Origin: Omnitrophica bacterium RIFCSPLOWO2_01_FULL_45_10
GTDB taxonomy: Bacteria; Omnitrophota; Gorgyraeia; 2-01-FULL-45-10
Direction: 5' to 3'
Length of the DNA: 5,017 nucleotides
Assembly: GCA_001804165.1 (NCBI GenBank)
Contig: MHFL01000064.1
Location: forward strand, 39,381-44,397
This document shows, one piece after another, positions 1 through 4,576 of the stretch (within the stretch, counting starts at the first letter, position 1; each line of letters starts with the position of its first letter). Position numbers and translations under genes: made by a program. Under the pieces are notes generated by a model. It was given only the letters and a program-made list of their open reading frames with translations, was not told where the DNA came from and searched no databases.

Positions 1-78
1 AACCTTGAAAAAGGGCTTCAGTATCTAAAGAAGAAAGGCGTCGTAGTCGAGCCAATAGTTGGGGATATCATAGAATAG
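1..78 (+). CDS. C-terminal end of a probable NIL-domain protein (partial)
   Basis: Frame 1 is open from the window edge to TAG at 76-78 and gives 25 residues (begins NLEKGLQYLKKKGVVVEP, ends GDIIE). The helix-then-strand pattern with 'LEKGLQYLKKKGVVVEP' resembles the end of NIL domains, small ligand- or metal-associated domains found alone, fused to ferredoxins, or on methionine ABC transporter ATPases. Nothing follows the domain end, so a small stand-alone NIL protein is the simplest reading. The stop codon directly touches the ATG of the next gene, which suggests translational coupling. The family assignment rests on 25 residues and recall of the family pattern only; that this is the end of a real gene is more certain than which family it is. 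Confidence 0.55.
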   Translation, partial: NLEKGLQYLKKKGVVVEPIVGDIIE

Positions 79-1287
79 ATGGAGCATTTCATTCATATAG
101 TCTTACATTACCTCAAAGAGATAATTCCCGCTCTGGCGATAGGATTTTTTATAAGCGGCTTGGTTCACGAGTTCATTCCCGAAGATATAGTTCTAAAGTA
201 TTTAGGCGCGAAAGGGATCAAGCCGATATTGTATTCTACATTGATAGGCACATTCCTGCCGGTATGCTGTTGGGGCACTCTGCCAATCGCGGTGAGTTTC
301 TACAAGAAGGGCGCGCGCCTTGGCCCGATTCTATCTTTTTTGATAGCGACTCCCGCAACCTCTATCAGCGCGCTACTCGTAGCGTATAGCGTCCTCGGCC
401 TTCAGTTTACCGCGTATATCTTCTTCGCGGTCATTGTGATGGGCGTTGTAGTAGGATTGATAGGTAATACGATTAAATATACGCCAAAAGGGCTTAAGGA
501 AGAGGATATATGTCCGCACTGCAAATTAGATTCGAGCCACATCCACACCCATAAGAAGACCCCCTTTCAAAGGGTAATTTCTATTTTAAAATACGCCTAC
601 ATCGAACTTCCAAAGGAGATAGGCGTGGAGTTATTCCTCGGGCTCATCCTGGCGGCTTTAGTATCGACATTCGTTCCGATAGGCAGATTGATCCGGCTCT
701 ACTTAAGCGGATGGCTCAGCTACATATTTAGCGTAATATTCGGCATCATAATGTACATATGCTCGACCGCGACCGTGCCTTTAGTCGACAGCCTCATAAA
801 ACAGGGGATGAATCCGGGCGCGGGAATGACCTTGCTCTTAATCGGCCCTGTAACAAGTTACGGGACGTTATTGGTCCTGAGAAAGGAGTTTGGCATGAAG
901 GTATTGACTATATTCTTGGTTTCCCTAACCGTCATCTCGCTCTTATTAGGTTTAGGTTTTCAAGTTTTACAAGGAAATAGTCTTCGCGCGGATGAGCCGG
1001 CATTATCTAATGTCAAAGAGGTTAACTTAGAGGCGTTCCAATATGGGTTCTCTCCAGACCCCTTGGTGATAAAAAAAGGCGAAGATGTAAAGCTCGTCAT
1101 CACTTCCCGCGATGTTACTCATGGCGTACACATAAAAGAATATAACATAAACGTAGCGGCCAAAAAGGGCGAGACGTCTTACGCGGAGTTCCTGCCTGGT
1201 AAAGCGGGCGAGTTTGAGATTATATGCTCCATCTATTGCGGCTCTGGCCACAATAGCATGAAAGGCAAATTAATCGTCAAGGAATGA
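79..1287 (+). CDS. DUF318/SO_0444-like permease fused to a CuA-type cupredoxin domain
   Basis: Predicted inner-membrane metal permease of 402 residues. Residues 1-297 are hydrophobic with about eight candidate membrane segments (near 10-30, 50-72, 82-104, 110-132, 185-205, 211-235, 246-266, 275-297). They form two halves, each with a Cys motif and a Pro/Gly-rich stretch: PVCCWGTLP (61-69) followed by FLIATPATS (87-95), and CSTATVPL (228-235) followed by LIGPVTS (254-260). This is the pattern of the DUF318/ArsP/SO_0444 permeases linked to arsenic, copper or zinc export. The loop between the halves has CPHC (145-148) and H154, H156, H158, a possible metal site. Residues about 313-402 are a cupredoxin with H348 and C383, C387, H391, M394, the C-x3-C-x3-H-x2-M spacing of cytochrome oxidase subunit II and nitrous oxide reductase CuA sites. 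The ATG follows the upstream stop with no gap and only a weak Shine-Dalgarno, so coupling is likely. Substrate is inferred as copper. Topology is unsettled: a CuA domain would be expected outside the cytoplasm, but a simple eight-helix count does not clearly place it there. Confidence 0.85.
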   Translation: MEHFIHIVLHYLKEIIPALAIGFFISGLVHEFIPEDIVLKYLGAKGIKPILYSTLIGTFLPVCCWGTLPIAVSFYKKGARLGPILSFLIATPATSISALLVAYSVLGLQFTAYIFFAVIVMGVVVGLIGNTIKYTPKGLKEEDICPHCKLDSSHIHTHKKTPFQRVISILKYAYIELPKEIGVELFLGLILAALVSTFVPIGRLIRLYLSGWLSYIFSVIFGIIMYICSTATVPLVDSLIKQGMNPGAGMTLLLIGPVTSYGTLLVLRKEFGMKVLTIFLVSLTVISLLLGLGFQVLQGNSLRADEPALSNVKEVNLEAFQYGFSPDPLVIKKGEDVKLVITSRDVTHGVHIKEYNINVAAKKGETSYAEFLPGKAGEFEIICSIYCGSGHNSMKGKLIVKE

Positions 1288-1290
1288 GGA
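1286..1290 (+). promoter_or_regulatory. Ribosome binding site supporting a TTG start
   Basis: GAGGA overlaps the TGA stop (1285-1287) of the permease gene and lies six bases before TTG at 1297. No ATG in the same frame lies nearby, so this site decides the start of the RnfD-like gene and implies coupling to the permease gene. Confidence 0.6.
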
Positions 1291-1296
1291 TTTTGC

Positions 1297-1998
1297 TTGA
1301 AAGATAAGAGAATTATCGTAGCGCTGCTTTTAACAGCTCTATTCGTTATAAAGATACCTCAAGAGGGGTGGCGTTTTATATTCTGGGTATTGGGCGGGGT
1401 TTCATTCTCCGCGATGTTAGATTTTTTTATCAATAAAGTAATTTTTAAAAAAGTCATCCTGCCAAAAAGCGCTGTCATCACGGGATTCATAGTCTCAGGA
1501 GTATTAGACCACCATCAAGACTGGCTTATCCTCATCCTTTTTTGCGCCTTAGCGATAATCTCCAAACATATAATTAAATTCAAAGGGCATCATATCTTTA
1601 ACCCCGCCAACTTTGGCCTCTTCTTTGCCGCGCTTTTTAAACTACCGCTTACATGGAAGATAGAATCGAATATTTTTTTAATCATCGTCGTAGGTTTATA
1701 TCTCGCTTACTTCTATAAGAAACTCTTTCACGTTGCAGGATTTCTCCTCTTCTTTATTACGTTATCCTCGGTGGTAGCGATAAATGCATTCGCCATAATC
1801 AGTTGGTTCTTCATATTCATCATGCTGATAGAGCCGAAGACCTCCGGATACGGCATTGTGAGGGGATTCGTCTTTGGCAGTATCGCCGGCACCGCCTCAT
1901 TTTTACTCTTTAGGTTTATCCCCACCATAGACTTCTTCGTAACCGCTCTTTTTATCGCCAACGCCTTCAATCCTATCCTAGAGAAGATAAAACGGTAA
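1297..1998 (+). CDS. RnfD/NqrB-like integral membrane protein
   Basis: A 233-residue, strongly hydrophobic protein with roughly eight to nine membrane segments. The stretch SKHIIKFKGHHIFNPANFG (89-107) is close to the signature of the RnfD/NqrB family (membrane subunits of Rnf and Na+-NQR ion-pumping electron-transfer complexes), and LIEPKTSG (177-184) matches the later conserved segment of the family. It is short for a full RnfD or NqrB (usually above 300 residues). I do not see the S(T)GAT-type motif that carries covalent FMN in those proteins, and no other rnf/nqr genes are in the window. It starts at TTG, nine bases after the permease stop, with GAGGA six bases upstream. It therefore looks like a specialised single-gene relative working with the permease-CuA protein, perhaps in electron transfer or transport; that role is inference. 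Membership in the superfamily is fairly secure, function is not. Confidence 0.75.
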   Translation: MKDKRIIVALLLTALFVIKIPQEGWRFIFWVLGGVSFSAMLDFFINKVIFKKVILPKSAVITGFIVSGVLDHHQDWLILILFCALAIISKHIIKFKGHHIFNPANFGLFFAALFKLPLTWKIESNIFLIIVVGLYLAYFYKKLFHVAGFLLFFITLSSVVAINAFAIISWFFIFIMLIEPKTSGYGIVRGFVFGSIAGTASFLLFRFIPTIDFFVTALFIANAFNPILEKIKR

Positions 1999-2021
1999 GA
2001 TAAAAAATTTTGAGATGTAAC

Positions 2022-2051
2022 TTGACATACCATAGGGGGGTATGGTATACT
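2022..2051 (+). promoter_or_regulatory. Sigma-70-type promoter of the csoR operon
   Basis: TTGACA (2022-2027, all six consensus bases) and TATACT (2046-2051, five of six) are separated by 18 bp. Transcription should start near 2058, giving a leader of about 34 bases before the ATG at 2092. The whole spacer is occupied by the palindrome at 2027-2048, so repressor binding there would block RNA polymerase. The 93-bp gap after the RnfD-like gene and the change from tight packing fit a new transcription unit starting here. Confidence 0.85.
2027..2048 (+). promoter_or_regulatory. Probable CsoR-family operator
   Basis: Perfect inverted repeat: ATACCATA (2027-2034), G6 (2035-2040), TATGGTAT (2041-2048). 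A central G-tract flanked by TACC/GGTA-type arms is the known layout of CsoR/RcnR-family operators (for example in front of copZA in Bacillus). It overlaps the last base of the -35, the whole spacer and the first three bases of the -10. A CsoR-family gene lies 650 bases downstream in the same direction, so autoregulation is the natural reading. I found no second copy of this palindrome in the window. Confidence 0.85.
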
Positions 2052-2076
2052 TATGTATTAGTTACGAATTGTTGAG

Positions 2077-2084
2077 AGGAGGTG
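2077..2084 (+). promoter_or_regulatory. Strong ribosome binding site of the 26-codon gene
   Basis: AGGAGGTG is an essentially complete anti-16S match, seven bases before ATG 2092. It is the best ribosome binding site in the window and the main reason to treat the tiny reading frame after it as translated. Confidence 0.75.
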
Positions 2085-2091
2085 TTTAGTA

Positions 2092-2172
2092 ATGGCGCGG
2101 AATCACATTAGGTATCTGCTTAGACCCGTGGCGCATTGTAAAGAGGGTTGTTGTAAAGAGTCCTGGGCATGA
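2092..2172 (+). CDS. Cys-rich 26-residue peptide, first gene of the csoR operon
   Basis: ATG 2092 to TGA 2170-2172 encodes 26 residues. The first half is basic (R3, H5, R7, R11) and the second half carries H15, C16, C20 and C21 in the sequence HCKEGCC, ending in KESWA. There is no signal peptide or membrane segment. It sits about 34 bases after the predicted transcription start, directly under the CsoR-type operator, with a near-perfect Shine-Dalgarno. The closely placed His and three Cys could bind a soft metal such as Cu(I). Two readings fit: a small cytoplasmic metal-binding peptide (metallothionein-like buffer or donor), or a leader peptide whose translation tunes the genes downstream. 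I do not recognise a family. No codon-bias evidence can be drawn from so few codons; translation is inferred from the ribosome binding site and position. Confidence 0.6.
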   Translation: MARNHIRYLLRPVAHCKEGCCKESWA

Positions 2173-2225
2173 CGCAAAACTGCCTGTATTTTTATAACAA
2201 GAAATAATGTGTTTACAGAAAAACC

Positions 2226-2311
2226 GTCATTGCGAGGACGAAGTCCGAAGCAATCTCGCTTTGAGATTGCTTCGTCGGAAGATAGTCTTACACAATCCTC
2301 CTCGCAATGAC
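2226..2311. repeat. Palindromic intergenic repeat (MITE/REP-like)
   Basis: Two nested inverted repeats. The outer arms are 13 bp (GTCATTGCGAGGA at 2226-2238 and its complement at 2299-2311). An inner hairpin has a 12-bp stem (2246-2257 with 2263-2274) and a 5-base loop. The 'GTCATTGCGAG ... GAAGCAATCTC' wording is a repeat type seen dispersed between genes in many unrelated bacteria. It sits in the 193-bp gap between the 26-codon gene and the YHS gene; outside it that gap shows no gene or convincing promoter. A transcribed hairpin here could affect mRNA stability or partly uncouple the first gene from the rest of the operon. It is not followed by a T-run, so it is not a typical intrinsic terminator. 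Confidence 0.8.
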
Positions 2312-2348
2312 ACGAGAAGAGTTTTCAATGCTCTCAGTTTAATCTTGG

Positions 2349-2356
2349 AAAGGAGG
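2349..2356 (+). promoter_or_regulatory. Ribosome binding site that sets the YHS gene start
   Basis: AAAGGAGG lies nine bases before ATG 2366. It favours this start over the in-frame ATG at 2207, whose extra 53 codons would run through the palindromic repeat and place the signal peptide inside the protein. Confidence 0.75.
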
Positions 2357-2365
2357 CTGGCTAAG

Positions 2366-2683
2366 ATGTTTAGACGAACGACTACAATATTAGGTATAGC
2401 GGCCATTATAATCTGTATGGCCAGGGGTGCTTTCGCCATGATGGGCTGCGATATGGGAGGCAGCGAAAAGTCCGGTATGGCGCACGCACAGGATGTGAAG
2501 GAAACTTCAAAGGCAGTTGAAGTCGGCAACAAAACCTGTCCTATGACAGGCGAAGCGATCGATGAGAAGACAAAAGCAACCTATGAATATAACGGTAAGG
2601 CCTATAACTTCTGCTGTTCGATGTGCATTGATGGGTTCAAAAAGGACCCCGAAAAATATTCTGCAAAAGCGGAAAAGGAATAA
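2366..2683 (+). CDS. Exported YHS-domain metal-binding protein
   Basis: A 105-residue protein from ATG 2366. Residues 1-24 form a signal peptide (basic MFRR, hydrophobic core, then GAFA). Cleavage after A24 is likely; the MMGC sequence at 25-28 is only a poor lipobox, so a lipoprotein is possible but less likely. A Met/His-containing linker follows (M25, M26, M30, M38, H40). Residues about 55-100 are a YHS domain with CPMTG (58-62), the aromatic YEYNGKAYNF stretch (73-82) and CCSMC (83-87), then the usual FKKDPEKY ending. YHS domains occur in copper and heavy-metal proteins, including the N-termini of some copper ATPases, and the four Cys here suit soft-metal binding in the periplasm. It lies 18 bases before csoR and should share its transcript. 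A periplasmic copper scavenger or chaperone is the inferred role. Confidence 0.85.
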   Translation: MFRRTTTILGIAAIIICMARGAFAMMGCDMGGSEKSGMAHAQDVKETSKAVEVGNKTCPMTGEAIDEKTKATYEYNGKAYNFCCSMCIDGFKKDPEKYSAKAEKE

Positions 2684-2701
2684 AAAGTAGTAAAAAATGA
2701 C

Positions 2702-2989
2702 ATGAAGATGAAAAAAGGGACCACACACGAGGAACAACTGCTTTACCTGAAGAAAATAGAAGGGCAGATTCGCGGCATACAGAAGATGATAGACGACAGA
2801 CGTTACTGCGTCGATATACTGACGCAGCTTCATTCCGTGCTTGGCGCGATTCTAAAAGTAGAAGAGAATATCTTTAAGAAACATTTGGAGGGATGTATTA
2901 GAGGCGCACTAATGGGCAAGTCTGAGCTTGAGAGGAAGAAGAAGATAGACGAGGTTTTGGAGTTAATAGCGAAACTGAGAAGAGTTTGA
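2702..2989 (+). CDS. csoR: CsoR-family metal-sensing transcriptional repressor
   Basis: A 95-residue all-helical repressor of the CsoR/RcnR/FrmR family, with the hallmark KKIEGQIRGIQKMIDD (17-32) in helix 1. The metal ligands are C36, H61 and C65, the same positions and spacing as the trigonal Cu(I) site of Mycobacterium tuberculosis CsoR, with Y35 also matching the second-shell Tyr. RcnR (Ni/Co) has His in place of the last Cys, so a Cu(I) sensor is favoured; the family also includes persulfide sensors, which use the two Cys without the His. It should bind the palindrome at 2027-2048 as a tetramer and release it when Cu(I) binds, thereby controlling its own operon. The ATG at 2702 has only a weak ribosome binding site; ATG 2708 would shorten it by two residues. 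It lies between the YHS gene (18-base gap) and a small membrane-protein gene (26-base gap). Confidence 0.93.
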   Translation: MKMKKGTTHEEQLLYLKKIEGQIRGIQKMIDDRRYCVDILTQLHSVLGAILKVEENIFKKHLEGCIRGALMGKSELERKKKIDEVLELIAKLRRV

Positions 2990-3004
2990 TAAAAGGATTC
3001 TAAA

Positions 3005-3014
3005 GGGGGGGGGG
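3005..3014 (+). repeat. G10 homopolymer tract in a ribosome binding site
   Basis: Ten consecutive G bases end one base before ATG 3016. Its 5' part (AAAGGGG) can act as the Shine-Dalgarno for the 52-codon gene. Such a tract can change length by slippage, which would alter ribosome binding site spacing; it is also a common place for sequencing error. Confidence 0.7.
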
Positions 3015-3015
3015 A

Positions 3016-3174
3016 ATGGAGACTGTAAAACCGGCATATAAGATGTTGCTCATCGCGGCTATTGTTGTATATGTTATCGGAGTTACGATTGCGCTGTCCG
3101 ATCTATATAAAAAGGTTGGCACTATAGAGCATACGTTATGCCACATTGAGGTAGTGGACCACCAGAAGCATTAA
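3016..3174 (+). CDS. Small single-pass membrane protein with a His/Cys tail
   Basis: ATG 3016 to TAA 3172-3174 encodes 52 residues. A short basic N-terminus (METVKPAYK) is followed by one hydrophobic segment at about 10-28 and a 24-residue tail starting DLYKK. The tail carries H39, C42, H43, H49 and a terminal H52, a high density of possible metal ligands. By the positive-inside rule both flanks are basic, so orientation is unclear. It lies between csoR (26-base gap) and the TolC-like gene (51-base gap), in the same direction, preceded by a G-rich ribosome binding site. I recognise no family. A small accessory subunit of the efflux system, or a membrane metal-binding peptide, would fit the position but is inference. 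Confidence 0.65.
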   Translation: METVKPAYKMLLIAAIVVYVIGVTIALSDLYKKVGTIEHTLCHIEVVDHQKH

Positions 3175-3225
3175 AATTTGAATTGGCAGTTTTCATGTGA
3201 TAGACTTACCTTATAAAATAAGATT

Positions 3226-4485
3226 ATGAGAGAAAAGAGCCATTTCCTATACATAGTTTTATTTGTATCTTTCCTTCTCTTCCTGCCTCAAGCCAAGGCA
3301 GAGGATGAAGTTCTGTCCCTGAAGGCTTCGGTCGAGAAGGCGGCAAAGTCAAACCCTGAGATTTTATCCGCGAAGAGGGCGTATGAGGCTCAAGCCGCTA
3401 AAATCTGGCCGGCGGCGAGTCTAAACGACCCTGTTTTAGAATTGGAATACGATAAACTATATGCGGACAGGCAGCTCATGGGGGACCCGATGAAGACCTA
3501 CGCGATCTCGCAGGAGATACCGTTCCCCACGAAACTCTACCTGCGCGCCAGGATCGCCTCAAAGTTGGCCAAGGCCGCGTACCAAAATTATAAGGCGAAG
3601 GAGCGCGAGGTAATCTCTAAGGTTAAGAGCGCGTATTCGGAACTCTTTATCATATATAAATCGACAGAACTCCAGAAAGAGAATAAGCAGGTCCTCGAAC
3701 AATTTTCCTCCACAGCCACTACGCGATATTCCGTCGGAAAGGTAACCCAGGCAGACGCGTTAAAGGCGCAGGTAGAACTGGCCAAGATCGATAACGAACT
3801 TATCATGCTCGAGCAGCGCCGCCTTACCCAGCAGGCCCAACTCAACGTTCTGCGCAATATGGACCCAAAAGTTGAGATAGGCATGCCGTCCCCCGAAGGC
3901 GCGATCAAGTTTACTCGTTCATTGGAAGAATTTTATGACTTGGCGAAGTTGAATAATCCGGAGCTGAGATCCTATCGTCATGCGATTGAAAAAGGGGAAG
4001 CCGCCTATGGCCTGTCTTTGAATGAATTTATGCCTGATTTCATGGTGAAATTTAAACAGATGTATAGAAAGGATGGATTTGAAGAAGATGCCTGGATGGG
4101 GATGGTAGGTGTGAGCGTGCCGATATGGTTTTTCCAAAAGCAGGTTTTCGGAGTCAAAGAGATGAAGGCGGAACTCGAAATGTTAGAGGCCGAATTTAGG
4201 CAAAAAGAGAATGCGGTGCTCTTCGATATAAGGGATTCTTACGCGAGGGTCGAGGCGAATAAGAAGCTGGTGGAGTTATACGAGACCGCGTTCATCCCTC
4301 AGGCAGACGAGACCGTGACTGCCGCGTTGAGGGGCTATGAGTCCGAGAAAACGGATTTTCTCACTCTTCTCGACAGCCAGAGGATGCTCATAGAATTTAA
4401 ATTGGAGCACTACAAGGCAATCCTTAACTTGAGGATAGCCCTCGCGGACCTTGAGAGGTCCGTCGGCATAGATATAGAAGAGTAG
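3226..4485 (+). CDS. TolC/CusC-like outer-membrane efflux protein
   Basis: A 419-residue outer-membrane factor that would form the trimeric exit duct of a tripartite metal efflux system. Residues 1-25 are a signal peptide ending QAKA. It has no lipobox Cys, unlike many CusC/NodT-type proteins. Two outer-membrane efflux repeats follow, about 31-215 and 232-415. Each starts with an AxxNPE-like helix (SNPEILSAK at 42-50; NNPELRSY at 243-250), passes through a beta strand pair (QEIPFPTK at 96-103; VSVPIWFFQKQ at 296-306) and ends in long coiled helices with the RYSVGKVTQADALKAQVEL type motif (168-186; weaker counterpart 369-389). Length and architecture are normal for the CzcC/CusC branch. The ATG has a weak ribosome binding site and I see no clear promoter in the 51-base gap, so it is probably part of the csoR transcript. 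Substrate is inferred from neighbours. Confidence 0.9.
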   Translation: MREKSHFLYIVLFVSFLLFLPQAKAEDEVLSLKASVEKAAKSNPEILSAKRAYEAQAAKIWPAASLNDPVLELEYDKLYADRQLMGDPMKTYAISQEIPFPTKLYLRARIASKLAKAAYQNYKAKEREVISKVKSAYSELFIIYKSTELQKENKQVLEQFSSTATTRYSVGKVTQADALKAQVELAKIDNELIMLEQRRLTQQAQLNVLRNMDPKVEIGMPSPEGAIKFTRSLEEFYDLAKLNNPELRSYRHAIEKGEAAYGLSLNEFMPDFMVKFKQMYRKDGFEEDAWMGMVGVSVPIWFFQKQVFGVKEMKAELEMLEAEFRQKENAVLFDIRDSYARVEANKKLVELYETAFIPQADETVTAALRGYESEKTDFLTLLDSQRMLIEFKLEHYKAILNLRIALADLERSVGIDIEE

Positions 4486-4525
4486 CTTGAAATAAAGATC
4501 AATTGTCAGAAGCGTCTAAGACGAT

Positions 4526-4557
4526 GTTGTAGGGCACCTTTAAAGGTGCCCTACAAC
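4526..4557. repeat. Perfect 32-bp palindrome between efflux genes
   Basis: GTTGTAGGGCACCTTT (4526-4541) is followed immediately by its exact reverse complement (4542-4557). The 'TGTAGGG-CAC...GTG-CCCTACA' wording resembles a dispersed intergenic palindrome type found in several phyla. On RNA it would form a hairpin with a small AT-rich tip. The sequence after it (TCTAACTAAAAG) has no T-run, so a classical intrinsic terminator is unlikely. It could instead be a mobile-type repeat or an mRNA-processing or stability hairpin separating the TolC-like gene from the lipoprotein gene. Confidence 0.8.
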
Positions 4558-4576
4558 TCTAACTAAAAGAGGTACC

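Noticed and set aside
759..980. 73-codon forward frame inside the permease
   Set aside because: It overlaps the second conserved half of the permease in another frame and has no domain or ribosome binding site support.
1027..1251. 74-codon open frame on the minus strand
   Set aside because: It is the mirror of the cupredoxin domain, whose five CuA ligands confirm the forward frame.
2207..2365. N-terminal extension of the YHS gene starting at ATG 2207
   Set aside because: It runs through the palindromic repeat, lacks a ribosome binding site, and would bury the signal peptide. ATG 2366 has AAAGGAGG at good spacing.
2092..2365. Riboswitch or tRNA in the operon leader
   Set aside because: Apart from the mini-gene and the palindromic repeat I see no cloverleaf, and no known riboswitch core.
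2507..2833. 108-codon open frame on the minus strand
   Set aside because: It lies opposite the YHS and csoR genes, both well-supported families, and has no plausible start signal.
3190..3217. Possible promoter before the TolC-like gene (TTTTCA, 16 bp, TATAAA)
   Set aside because: The -35 matches only four of six bases, and transcription would begin almost at the start codon, leaving no leader. Read-through from the csoR promoter is simpler.
4526..4570. Intrinsic terminator after the TolC-like gene
   Set aside because: The hairpin is perfect but no T-run follows, so the classical terminator pattern is not met.
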